DNA from: Deltaproteobacteria bacterium
GTDB taxonomy: Bacteria > Desulfobacterota > Desulfobulbia > Desulfobulbales > SURF-16
Direction: 5' to 3'
Assembly (NCBI GenBank): GCA_016219175.1
Contig: JACRCD010000039.1
Coordinates: 124,001-188,000 of the forward strand
DNA: 64,000 bases
Part shown: in pieces, positions 56,687-64,000 of the stretch
How the letters are laid out: each line of letters opens with the position of its first letter
Position numbering within the stretch: the stretch's first letter is position 1
The notes under the pieces: model-generated
What the model was told of the DNA's origin: nothing
Database searches by the model: none
The model's input: the letters and a program-made list of their open reading frames with translations, nothing else
Translations under genes and position numbers: made by a program

Positions 56687-58528
56687 ATGACAGCCTCGAA
56701 TACCGGCCTGCGCCCCTATATATCCCTTGCTGCGGATCATCTTCTGCGCGGTAACGAAATAATCGTCATCGTGGATGATGAAATCGCCATCCGCGAGCCT
56801 TTAAAGCTTTATTTTGAACAGAACGGCTTTGCCGTTGCCGACGCCAGCAATGGGGGAGAGCTTATGCAACTGCTGGCAGGCAGGGAGGTCGCGCTGATAC
56901 TGCTTGATATCGGGCTGCCTGACGCGGACGGCACCTCCCTTCTGCCCAGGATTACGGAAAATTATCCGGATACCTCCATTGTCATGCTGTCCGGGCAGTC
57001 GGATATACAGGTGGCGCTTGAGTGTATCCGCAACGGGGCTGACGACTACATCGCCAAACCCGTCCAGTTTAACGAAATCCTGGTGGCCGTCAAAAAGAAT
57101 CTGGAAAAGAGAAGGTTGGTCCTTGAAAACCGCCGCTATCAAGAGGATCTTGAGCAGGCCTATTTCCGTATTCAGCTTCTCCATCAGCTCTCCCTGAAAA
57201 TGAACAGCGTGTACTTGAACGCGGTTCAGTTGGATGAAATCCTGCGCGCCATCCTGGTGGGGATAACGGCCAATGAGGGATTGCGCTTCAACAGGGCCTT
57301 CCTGGCATTGTTTGACCAGGAAGGACGGATGCTGGAAGGCAGGATGGCCATCGGTCCCGGCTGCCGGGAAGAGGCCGCGCAGATATGGGCGGAGATGCGG
57401 GACAAAGAGCTTAATTTCATCGATATTATCAATAATCTCGGCAAGACGTGCATGCGGGACGATGATGCCGTGAACCAGATCGTTAAAGCGCTCAAAATTC
57501 CTGTCGCGCTTACGGATCATATTTTGATCCGTTCAGCCATTGAGCGCAAGAGTTTCAAGGTTATCAGGGGGAACTCCTCCATTCCGGTTCCCTATGATCT
57601 GATCTCCCTGCTGAAAGAGGACACCTTTGTCGTTGTGCCGCTTTTTGCCCCTGGACGATCCATCGGCGTCATCATCGCCGATAACTATGTCACCCGCAAG
57701 CCCATTCCCGACAGTCATCTCAGCACCTTGGAGCTTTTTGCCAGCCAGGGCAGCCTCGCCATTGAGCAAAGCCGGCTTTACATGGACATGCAGCATAAGA
57801 TCACCGAGCTTGAAGAGTTGACCGGGGAGCTGGATAAAAACAAGGATCTGCTCATCGAGGCGGAAAGGTACTCGGCCCTCGGCCAGATGGCGGCCCAGAT
57901 GGTCCACATCATCAGAAACCCCATTACCTCAATCGGCGGCGTGGCCCGCATCCTGGCCCGCAAGATTGAAGGCGCCGAATGGAAGAAATACCTTGATGTC
58001 ATGGTTAAGGAAACGGACAGACTCGAAGCAACGCTTACGGAACTTTTTGACTTTGTCAGTCAGCCCCAGGGGGAAAAACAGAACGGCAACCTCTATCCGC
58101 TCATAAAGAAAACCCTCGTCCTGCTGCAGACCGGCATGGCGAAACAGAACATTTCCTGGACGCTTGATCTGGCTGAGCCGGATCCCGTGATTTACATGGA
58201 TGCCAAACAGATCCGCCGGGTTTTCCTTAATGTCATGCGCAACGCCATGGAGGCCATGCCGAAAGGCGGAACGCTGAAAATAACAGCCACGGCGGATGAG
58301 CAGTGGGCTCATGTTTCCCTGCGGGATACCGGGATCGGGCTGTCCGGCGCCTATCTTGACAGGGCGACGGAGCCTTTTTTTACCACCAAGACCTATGGCA
58401 CGGGCATGGGTCTCACTCTGGTTGACCGTTTCATCAAGGCCCATGGGGGAAATTTTTCGCTGAACAGGCTGGACAACGGCCTGGAAGTGAAAATCAACCT
58501 CCCTCTGGCAAGAAATGAAAATTTCTGA
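56687..58528 (+). CDS. Receiver-GAF-histidine kinase
   Basis: Soluble signalling protein of 613 residues. The N-terminal receiver (about 24-145) has IVIVDDEIAIREPL, the phospho-accepting Asp in LILLDIGLPDADG near residue 75 and KPVQF. A GAF-like domain follows (about 185-365), then a coiled-coil. The kinase core has MAAQMVHIIRNPITSIGG with the active histidine near residue 407, NVMRNAMEAMPKGG, DTGIGLSG and GTGMGLTLVDRFIKAHGG. A receiver in front of the kinase suggests it is the middle step of a phosphorelay. The stop overlaps the FliK-like gene by 14 bases. Confidence 0.87.
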   Translation: MTASNTGLRPYISLAADHLLRGNEIIVIVDDEIAIREPLKLYFEQNGFAVADASNGGELMQLLAGREVALILLDIGLPDADGTSLLPRITENYPDTSIVMLSGQSDIQVALECIRNGADDYIAKPVQFNEILVAVKKNLEKRRLVLENRRYQEDLEQAYFRIQLLHQLSLKMNSVYLNAVQLDEILRAILVGITANEGLRFNRAFLALFDQEGRMLEGRMAIGPGCREEAAQIWAEMRDKELNFIDIINNLGKTCMRDDDAVNQIVKALKIPVALTDHILIRSAIERKSFKVIRGNSSIPVPYDLISLLKEDTFVVVPLFAPGRSIGVIIADNYVTRKPIPDSHLSTLELFASQGSLAIEQSRLYMDMQHKITELEELTGELDKNKDLLIEAERYSALGQMAAQMVHIIRNPITSIGGVARILARKIEGAEWKKYLDVMVKETDRLEATLTELFDFVSQPQGEKQNGNLYPLIKKTLVLLQTGMAKQNISWTLDLAEPDPVIYMDAKQIRRVFLNVMRNAMEAMPKGGTLKITATADEQWAHVSLRDTGIGLSGAYLDRATEPFFTTKTYGTGMGLTLVDRFIKAHGGNFSLNRLDNGLEVKINLPLARNENF

Positions 58529-59573
58529 ACAGCCTCGCTCCGCACCAACACCCTTAAGCAGAATCGATACTGCCGCCCCCACGATAATCCCTCGGAACAT
58601 GGGTAAGGAACTCCCCGGCCTTGCCCCGGACCAGCTTGTAAAAGGGAAGGTTCTCGCCGCTACCGGCGACGGCAATGTGCTGCTTGAAGTGGGCGGGCAA
58701 ACGGTAAGCGCCCGGAGCCTGGTGCCCCTGATCCCGGGCAGTGAACTCTGGCTGGAAACCGGCAATGACGCAAACACTTCCGTGCTGACCCTTGCGGCCA
58801 AGAAAGGGTCTGTGCTGGACTTTCTTAAACTTTTTATTCCCGGTTCCCTATTGCCCGCATCGAGCGCCGGAGAGCTTGCCGACCTGCTGAACGGTTTGCT
58901 TCCCCTGCTTGATCCAGCGGCAGCCGCCAGCGGCCAGGCTCTGCTTGGCGCCCTCCATGCCGCCACAGCCGGCGGCGGGGCTGAACCTGAAAACCTCAAG
59001 CTTGTTTCCTTGCTGCTCGGCAGGCCAGGTGTGCCACAAAAGGAACTCCTTAATCTCCTGGAAAATCCGGCTCAAAAAGAATCCCTGCTGCAACTGCTCC
59101 GGCAGCCGGTAGCTGAAAAGTTGGCAAAGGTTCTGGGGGCGATGCAGGAGATAAACTCGCACCCTCCCCAGCCCAACACGCAAAATTTTTTTCTTTTCCC
59201 CTGTTTTTTTGCCGGGGACTCGGGTTGGGGGGAATGGCTCTTTTCCATGGAAAAAGAGCAAAAACAGCAAGAGAGGGAAGAACGCTATAACCTTTCCTTT
59301 TTTCTGGAAATGAACCGGCTCGGCCCCCTTTCCCTGCAGGCAAGCATACGAGCCAAAACAATCAGCGGACAATTCCGGCTGGCAACGGAAAGCGCCCGCC
59401 TTCATCTGACCAGCCACTTGCCGGAACTCATCCATATTCTTGAAAGCCAAGGCTACCTGCCGGTCACCTTCAGCTGTCAGGTGAGCAAGGACAACATAGT
59501 GCGGCAGCTGAAGGAGTCCTTGGAGGAGAAGGCGGCAATCAGACGTTTCTCACTCGTCGACATCAGCGCCTGA
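58515..59573 (+). CDS. FliK-like / hook-length-control-type hypothetical protein
   Basis: A 352-residue protein starting inside the end of the kinase gene, so the two are coupled. An N-terminal OB-like strand region (LVKGKVLAATGDGNVLLEVGG, read as VKGKVLAATGDGNVLLEVG) is followed by leucine/alanine-rich helices. The C-terminal 100 residues (LGPLSLQASIRAKTISGQFR, then SHLPELIHILESQGY) resemble the FliK C-terminal domain. No flagellar genes adjoin it. It may be a FliK paralogue acting with an FlhB-type protein encoded elsewhere. The end overlaps the convergent MFS gene by 24 bases. Confidence 0.6.
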   Translation: MKISEQPRSAPTPLSRIDTAAPTIIPRNMGKELPGLAPDQLVKGKVLAATGDGNVLLEVGGQTVSARSLVPLIPGSELWLETGNDANTSVLTLAAKKGSVLDFLKLFIPGSLLPASSAGELADLLNGLLPLLDPAAAASGQALLGALHAATAGGGAEPENLKLVSLLLGRPGVPQKELLNLLENPAQKESLLQLLRQPVAEKLAKVLGAMQEINSHPPQPNTQNFFLFPCFFAGDSGWGEWLFSMEKEQKQQEREERYNLSFFLEMNRLGPLSLQASIRAKTISGQFRLATESARLHLTSHLPELIHILESQGYLPVTFSCQVSKDNIVRQLKESLEEKAAIRRFSLVDISA

Positions 59574-60989
59574 GCGACTTTGCCGGTTGAACACCGGGCG
59601 CTGCCAGGAAAGAATGACGGCACATGTTCCGGCGACCGCGGCCAGAAGAAAGGAAGACGATAATGCCTGGCAGAAATGTCCTTCAAGGCCGGCAGCGTAC
59701 TGTTTGAGTTCCAATCCCCCGGTAATCTTCCTGAAGAAAAAAGAAAACGACAGCCCGGCCAGGGCGACTCCGAGCATCATGCCCAGATTTCGGGCGGTGG
59801 CAAGCAGGGCTGCCGCTGTCCCGCTGTTTTTGCTTCCCATTCTGCCCAGCACCGAGGCGCTGTTGGGGGAGAGGAAAATGGCCTGACCGATACCCAGCAG
59901 AGCAAGCCTTGCCGCAACAGCTGGTGGAGAAGTTTCCGGCCCAAGGGCGGAAAGCAGCAGCAGACCGAGGGTTGAAAGGGCAAGGCCGAGGGTGGAGAGG
60001 AGCCTGGCGCCGGAAAAGTCGGATAGCCAGCCGGCAACAGGGGCGACAAGCATGGCCGACAGGGGAATGGTCATCATCACCAGGCCGATTCGGGAGGGGG
60101 GGAGATGCAGCACCAGGTCAAGATAAAAAGGGATGAGAATGAGCACGAAAAACAGGATCAGAAAAGAGAGCAGGGCGCTGGTCACGCCAATGGTGAAGAA
60201 CCTTTTTTTTAATAGAAAAAGGGGCAGGACAGGTTCTGCGCTGCGGGATTCAATTTTGACAAACAGGGCCAGTGTTGCCAGGAAACCGCCAATGACAGCG
60301 CCGGTAAATTTCCAGGAGATATCCGCGGCAAGCCAGTGGGTGAGAGATAGGGATACGGTGAAAAGCAGCAGGCTCCACAGGGCGGCTCCCGGCCAGTCAT
60401 ATTTCTTCCCCCCCTGTTGAAGGGGGGGCGGAGGGGGAAGAAGAGAGCGCGACAGGATGGCAAAGACAAGGCTGAGTGGCAGTGAAAGGAGAAAAAGTGC
60501 GCGCCACGAAAAAAATTCAATCAGGAAACCGCCCGCGACCGGACCGCACATCAAGCCAAGGGAAACAGGCACGCCAATCAGCCCCATGCTGCGGCCAAGC
60601 TTTTCCGGGGCAACGGTTTGCCGGATGATTGCCGGGCCGTTTGCCATCATCATCGCCGCGCCCAGGGCTTGCGAGAAACGAGCGCTGATAAGCATATTTA
60701 AGGAGACGGCAAAGGCGCAGCCGGCGGCGCCAAGTCCGAAGATGAGAAAACCAAGGCCATAGAACCTGCCGCGGCCAAGCCGGTCGGAAATATGGCCCCA
60801 GAAGAGCAGGGTGGAGCTGATTGTCAACAGATAGGCCATGACGACCCATTCCGTCTTGTGCAGCGGGGCCTGAAATTCCGCCATGATTGCCGGCAGAGCA
60901 ATGTTGACCATGGAGCTGTCAAGAGTGGACAGGAAAACCCCTGAGGCGATTACCAGAAATACCGGCCAATTTTTATCGCGGCATGCCAC
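59550..60989 (-). CDS. MFS drug/proton antiporter, DHA2 (14-helix) type
   Basis: Inner-membrane exporter of 479 residues with about 14 hydrophobic segments. Family signatures are FLSTLDSSMVNIALPAI in helix 1, motif A GHISDRLGRGRFYGLG, and motif C LGLMCGPVAGGFLIEFFSWR, all pointing to the DHA2 / EmrB-QacA group. The substrate cannot be read from sequence. It is a single gene on the minus strand, with no adaptor or regulator gene beside it; its end overlaps the FliK-like gene. Confidence 0.9.
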   Translation of the reverse strand: MACRDKNWPVFLVIASGVFLSTLDSSMVNIALPAIMAEFQAPLHKTEWVVMAYLLTISSTLLFWGHISDRLGRGRFYGLGFLIFGLGAAGCAFAVSLNMLISARFSQALGAAMMMANGPAIIRQTVAPEKLGRSMGLIGVPVSLGLMCGPVAGGFLIEFFSWRALFLLSLPLSLVFAILSRSLLPPPPPLQQGGKKYDWPGAALWSLLLFTVSLSLTHWLAADISWKFTGAVIGGFLATLALFVKIESRSAEPVLPLFLLKKRFFTIGVTSALLSFLILFFVLILIPFYLDLVLHLPPSRIGLVMMTIPLSAMLVAPVAGWLSDFSGARLLSTLGLALSTLGLLLLSALGPETSPPAVAARLALLGIGQAIFLSPNSASVLGRMGSKNSGTAAALLATARNLGMMLGVALAGLSFSFFFRKITGGLELKQYAAGLEGHFCQALSSSFLLAAVAGTCAVILSWQRPVFNRQSRSGADVDE

Positions 60990-61139
60990 TGTTTTGCCCC
61001 GTCCGCGGAGTGCTTATCTTTATTATTGACATAAATTGAACATTTTGAGTAATCTGCTTGTCTTAATCACTGCCAATGATTGTATGAATAACATGCCTGA
61101 AACAATCTTAACCCGTTCTCTTTCCTAAATGGTGAAATA

Positions 61140-61646
61140 ATGAGAAAAAATTTAATGAAAAGTCTTCGTTTTTTCCTGGTTGTTCTCTGCGCCGCCCTGC
61201 TGGCCGGGCCGGTGAACCAGGCCATTGCGGCGGCCCCCATGCCCCATTTTAATCTGCCGTCCGTTACGGACGGGAAAGCCATGAACAGTGATGCGTTTCA
61301 GGGCAAAGTGCTGCTTATCACCTTTTTTGCCACCTGGTGCCCGCCGTGCATGCAGGAAATCCCGTCCTTGATCAGTCTGCAGGAAGAATTCGGGGCCAAG
61401 GGTTTTTCCGTGGTGGCCATTTCCGTTGACCAGGGAGGAACAAAATCAGTGCAAAAACTGGTGGAAAAGAGAGGCATCAATTACCCGGTCCTGATGGCTG
61501 ACTCAAAAATAACCGATGATTTCGGCGGCATCGTCGGCATACCCACCTCCTTTCTCGTCAACCAGCAGGGCAGTGTCATTAAGAATTACCCCGGTTATGT
61601 GACCCATAATGTTTTAGTGGAAGATATCAAGCAACTGATCAAGTAA
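61140..61646 (+). CDS. TlpA/ResA-like periplasmic thioredoxin
   Basis: Secreted or membrane-anchored thiol-disulfide oxidoreductase of 168 residues. The signal segment (about 8-31) ends near QAIAAAP. The thioredoxin motif is FFATWCPPCMQEIP with cysteines at 67 and 70, and the cis-proline is in GIPTSFLVNQQG. This is the AhpC/TSA-Redoxin form used in cytochrome c maturation or periplasmic reduction. A candidate promoter, TTGACA-18-TAATCT, lies about 90 bases upstream. No ccm genes adjoin. Confidence 0.9.
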   Translation: MRKNLMKSLRFFLVVLCAALLAGPVNQAIAAAPMPHFNLPSVTDGKAMNSDAFQGKVLLITFFATWCPPCMQEIPSLISLQEEFGAKGFSVVAISVDQGGTKSVQKLVEKRGINYPVLMADSKITDDFGGIVGIPTSFLVNQQGSVIKNYPGYVTHNVLVEDIKQLIK

Positions 61647-61732
61647 CAACACTTTTCGTGACAGTAATAACAGGTTATGCCGCTGCGGGTAAAGGCTTGG
61701 GAAAGGGGATTGAATCACAATTCATTTTCGGG

Positions 61733-61760
61733 TTGACATCCTGCGGAGGCACGGTATATT
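61733..61760 (+). promoter_or_regulatory. Strong sigma-70-type promoter of the ExtJ-like gene
   Basis: TTGACA at 61733-61738 and TATATT at 61755-61760 with a 16-base spacer, about 60 bases before the start codon. It is the closest match to consensus seen in the window and implies high expression. Confidence 0.6.
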
Positions 61761-61821
61761 AAGCGCAGTAGGGTTAAGTTGGTTTTTTTTTAGCTTCGAA
61801 AAACATCAATAGGAGAAACAA

Positions 61822-62031
61822 ATGAGCAAGAAACTTTTGACTGTGGCTCTGGCCGTGGCTTTCATCGCATCCACCGCAACCGTGTCCATGGCTGCGAAAA
61901 TCAAATGCACCGTTGATACCGTAGAAGGCAACAAAGTAACCATGACCTGCGAAGGCGCGGGCGACCTGAAAGCTGGCGACAAAGTTGAAGTGAAGTCAGG
62001 CAAAGGCGGCAAAGCCGTTGAGGGTTGCTAA
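61822..62031 (+). CDS. Small secreted ExtJ-like protein
   Basis: A 69-residue protein with a clear signal peptide (MSKKLLTVALAVAFIASTATVSMA/AK). The mature part of about 45 residues reads as one small beta barrel: KIKCTVDTVEGNKVTMTCEG, GDLKAGDKVEVKSG and a final GC. Three cysteines (CTV, MTC, EGC). It resembles proteins labelled ExtJ in selenite/tellurite reduction operons, but no such operon is here, so that name is tentative. The SD is AGGAG. It has its own promoter and terminator, so it is a monocistronic, probably abundant, periplasmic protein. Confidence 0.8.
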   Translation: MSKKLLTVALAVAFIASTATVSMAAKIKCTVDTVEGNKVTMTCEGAGDLKAGDKVEVKSGKGGKAVEGC

Positions 62032-62057
62032 TTTTTCAGCCTCTTTAAAAAGATAAC

Positions 62058-62097
62058 AAAAAAGACCGTTTGATCCTCGGATGAAACGGTCTTTTTT
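62058..62097 (+). terminator. Terminator after the ExtJ-like gene
   Basis: AAAAAAGACCGTTT and AAACGGTCTTTTTT form a 14-bp stem across a 12-base loop, ending in T-run. It also reads as a terminator on the other strand. Confidence 0.93.
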
Positions 62098-62109
62098 ATT
62101 TATGACGGG

Positions 62110-62221
62110 ACTGTTAAGGTGTTTCGACTGTAGGCGGACGGCCAGGCGACGCAGCCGCATATCGCAAGTCAATACCTGTTAGCCCTTAAACTTCCGTCTT
62201 CAGTCTGATCACCTTAACAGT
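62110..62221. repeat. 112-bp palindromic element before uppP
   Basis: Bounded by perfect 12-bp inverted repeats, ACTGTTAAGGTG (62110-62121) and CACCTTAACAGT (62210-62221). Pairing continues imperfectly inward (CGACTGTAGGCGG against CCGTCTTCAGTCTG). The centre is unrelated to the other dispersed repeat. It stops 16 bases before the uppP start, so any uppP promoter would be within it. It could be a MITE-like element or a structured leader. Only one copy is seen here. Confidence 0.7.
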
Positions 62222-62237
62222 AACTCATTTACTAACC

Positions 62238-63056
62238 ATGCTGCCCATGAATTTATTGTATGCCGCTTTTCTGGGAGTCTTACAGGGGGCGACGGAATTT
62301 CTGCCGGTCTCAAGTTCCGGGCATCTTGCCCTGGCCGAGGCCTTTTTCCATATCGAAGAAGCCGGCCTCACCTTTGATATTGCCCTGCACCTCGGCACTC
62401 TCGCCGCTATCCTGGCTTATTTCCGTAGTGATTTCTGCTGGATGGCGCTGGCTGTTGCCGGCAGGGATACCAGCGGCGAGGCGCGTCAGCGGCGTCTCAT
62501 GGCGCTGTATATCGCGCTGGCCACTATCCCGGCGGTGGTTGCCGCCCTTCTTTGGGGGGAGCTGGCCGAAACCCGGTTACGGGGACCGGCCACGGTGGCG
62601 GTCAGTCTTTCGGCTGCCGGTTTTTTTCTCTGGCTTGCTGAAAAGAGGGGGACGCATCAACGCGGCTACGGGGCAATCACCGTGAAGGATGCACTCATCA
62701 TCGGTCTGGCCCAGGCCCTGGCCCTGATCCCCGGGGTGTCCCGCAGCGGCAGCACCATGACGGCCGGGCTTTTTCTTGGGCTGAACCGTTCAGGGAGCGC
62801 CCGGTTTTCATTTCTCCTCTCTGCCCCCATTGTTTTTGGGGCCGGAATTTACAAAATACCGGAAATTGTCCGGCAGGGTCTGGATCAGAACGAGATTTTT
62901 TTCTACCTGACGGGATTTCTGTCCGCGGCGGTGTCAGGCTACCTGGTTATCGCCCTGCTTATGAAATTTGTCCGGACAAAATCACTGGCGGTATTTGCCT
63001 ACTATCGGTTTTTTCTGTCGGCGGTGGTTGTCGCGGCGCTGCTGCTTGGTTATTAA
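62238..63056 (+). CDS. uppP: Undecaprenyl-diphosphatase
   Basis: Integral membrane phosphatase (BacA/UppP) that recycles the undecaprenyl carrier for cell-wall synthesis; 272 residues with about eight hydrophobic segments. Both family signatures are intact: LQGATEFLPVSSSGHL near 15-30 and the arginine/serine motif PGVSRSGSTMTAGL near 163-176. A second ATG three codons in (62247) is possible. It is preceded by the 112-bp palindromic element and followed by a methyltransferase gene. Confidence 0.95.
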   Translation: MLPMNLLYAAFLGVLQGATEFLPVSSSGHLALAEAFFHIEEAGLTFDIALHLGTLAAILAYFRSDFCWMALAVAGRDTSGEARQRRLMALYIALATIPAVVAALLWGELAETRLRGPATVAVSLSAAGFFLWLAEKRGTHQRGYGAITVKDALIIGLAQALALIPGVSRSGSTMTAGLFLGLNRSGSARFSFLLSAPIVFGAGIYKIPEIVRQGLDQNEIFFYLTGFLSAAVSGYLVIALLMKFVRTKSLAVFAYYRFFLSAVVVAALLLGY

Positions 63057-63108
63057 CGTGTAAACGCTCAAACGGCTTAAACGCTTTTAAGCAAAGGGTC
63101 CTAAAATA

Positions 63109-63801
63109 GTGAATGCTGCAGATCTGCCTGAAAAGGCCAAGGAAGTCCTGAAAAAGATCAGAAAAAAATATAAGGTCGGTTTTGAACCGTTGCGTATCCG
63201 GGATGTGGAACTGCAGATTCTCCAGGTCACGGATCTTGAACATCTCCTGGCCGGCAAAGACCCGTTTGCCGACGTGTCGAATTTTCCGTTCTGGGTCAAA
63301 TTGTGGGAGGCCTCTCTCCTGCTGGCCGACACCGTGGCGGCCCTGCCAGCCCCAGCGCCGGGGCGGACCCTGCTGGAATTAGGGGCGGGGCTTGGCGCGC
63401 CCGGTCTGGTTGCCGCGGCCAAGGGATACAAGGTCACCTTAAGTGATTATGAGACCCACATCCTTGATTTCCAGAGGGTCAGCGCGGCGGCTAACAGCCT
63501 GACAGACGTTGATTTCCGAATGATCGACTGGAAAAAGCCGCCGGCGCTTCCGCCTTTTGATACGATCATCGGCGCGGAAATCCTTTTCCGGGACGAATTT
63601 TTTCAGCCGCTGCTCGCTCTTTTTCAAAAGTATCTCGCTCCCCAGGGAGAGATTTACCTTGCCCATGACGGACGCCGGAAAAGTCTGCCCAAATTTCTTG
63701 ACCTGGCTCAAAAAGAGTTTCAGGTTGCGGTCAGCGCCCGGAAGATGAAATCAGCCGAAGGAGAGCTGACCATCATTATTAACCGTTTGCGAAGAAAATG
63801 A
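63109..63801 (+). CDS. SAM-dependent methyltransferase, METTL21/nicotinamide-N-methyltransferase-like
   Basis: Class I methyltransferase of 230 residues starting at a GTG. Motif I is LLELGAGLGAPGLVAAAKG (about 88-106), followed by VTLSDYETHILDF and FDTIIGAEILFRDEF in place of the usual post-II motif. FPFWVKLWEASLLLAD before motif I is typical of the METTL21-type lysine methyltransferase family. The target is unknown; proteins such as elongation factors are methylated by relatives. The start is uncertain because AAAGGGTC is its only weak ribosome-binding match. The next gene starts nine bases after its stop. Confidence 0.8.
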   Translation: MNAADLPEKAKEVLKKIRKKYKVGFEPLRIRDVELQILQVTDLEHLLAGKDPFADVSNFPFWVKLWEASLLLADTVAALPAPAPGRTLLELGAGLGAPGLVAAAKGYKVTLSDYETHILDFQRVSAAANSLTDVDFRMIDWKKPPALPPFDTIIGAEILFRDEFFQPLLALFQKYLAPQGEIYLAHDGRRKSLPKFLDLAQKEFQVAVSARKMKSAEGELTIIINRLRRK

Positions 63802-63810
63802 CGGAACGCC

Positions 63811-64000
63811 ATGCCGGTTTACGAGTATGAACATACCGGTCCAGCCTGTGCGCTTGGCCGTCATTTCGAGATCACTCAGTCTCTTGCCAGTGAAAGGCTG
63901 ACGGAATGCCCTGAGTGCGGGCAGCCGGTCAAAAGGCTTATTTCGCTCTGTAGCGTCAGCACCCCGAAAACCAACAGCGATTTAAAGAATCATGGCTTTA
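63811..64000 (+). CDS. FmdB-type zinc ribbon protein, 3' truncated by window edge
   Basis: The first 63 residues of a small regulatory-type zinc-ribbon protein. It opens MPVYEYEH, the typical FmdB start, followed by HFEITQSLASERLTECPECG with the CPEC pair and KRLISL. A CxxC pair before the ribbon is replaced by a single cysteine in GPACALGRHFE. FmdB-like proteins have been linked to regulation, but the role of most is unknown. The frame is open to the last base of the window. Confidence 0.82.
   Translation, partial: MPVYEYEHTGPACALGRHFEITQSLASERLTECPECGQPVKRLISLCSVSTPKTNSDLKNHGF

Overview
The window looks like chromosomal DNA from an anaerobic Desulfobacterota (deltaproteobacterial) species, most likely a sulfur-metabolising member of the Desulfobulbales. 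This rests on gene content and style rather than any database search: a split ATP synthase operon with both b' and b subunits, MtaB/MnmA/CinA/RecA/AlaS gene order, many multi-domain histidine kinases, a DsrE/TusA/YedE sulfur-trafficking cluster, and a stand-alone cysteine-rich glutamate-synthase-type flavoprotein. No rRNA, tRNA or phage genes and no complete insertion sequence were seen.

Layout. 1-3.9 kb (minus strand): 3' truncated sppA behind rpsA, then a NUDIX hydrolase and a HAD-type phosphatase. 4.1-8.6 kb (plus): a nitronate-monooxygenase-like flavoprotein, pcnB, bioB and bioF. 8.6-12.5 kb: a CRISPR-like repeat pair, a structured leader, and a 1060-residue sensor kinase with its receiver partner. 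12.5-16.5 kb (minus): mutM downstream of a very large radical SAM / ArsM-like methyltransferase / DUF5714 fusion. 16.6-24.2 kb (plus): rph-tgt, yajC, then a translationally coupled series HDOD-kinase-receiver, MerR-like/MinD ATPase, ExeA-like ATPase and two doubtful small ORFs. 24.4-26.6 kb: a membrane sensor ending in an orphan cysteine module, facing a U32 protein. 26.7-34.3 kb: mnmA-mtaB-cinA, recA, alaS. 34.5-40.5 kb: atpF'-F-H-A-G-D-C closed by a strong terminator. 40.6-42.9 kb: cheX and a GltD-like protein. 42.9-53.6 kb: a type II secretion operon E-F-H-J-I-K-L-M-C-D that lacks GspG. 53.7-56.5 kb: a YedE/TusA/DsrE (YTD-type) sulfur cluster including a 57-residue gene. 56.7-61.0 kb: receiver-GAF-kinase coupled to a FliK-like protein, and an MFS exporter. 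61.1-64.0 kb: TlpA-like thioredoxin, a small ExtJ-like secreted protein, uppP, a methyltransferase and the start of an FmdB-type zinc-ribbon gene.

How parts work together: the rph/tgt, mnmA/mtaB, U32 and alaS genes are RNA maturation and translation functions; the atp operon supplies the F1 sector plus stator stalk (subunits a and c must lie elsewhere); the gsp operon builds most of a type II secretion machine; the YTD-type cluster is the clearest clue to lifestyle, since this neighbourhood has been associated with sulfur disproportionation.

The most interesting items are the three-domain radical SAM/ArsM/DUF5714 fusion, the YTD-type cluster with its tiny extra gene, a dispersed ~165-bp imperfect palindrome present in three copies each placed just in front of a start codon (plus a second, different 112-bp palindromic element in the same position before uppP), a 28-bp repeat pair with a 33-bp spacer, and a type II secretion operon without its major pseudopilin gene.
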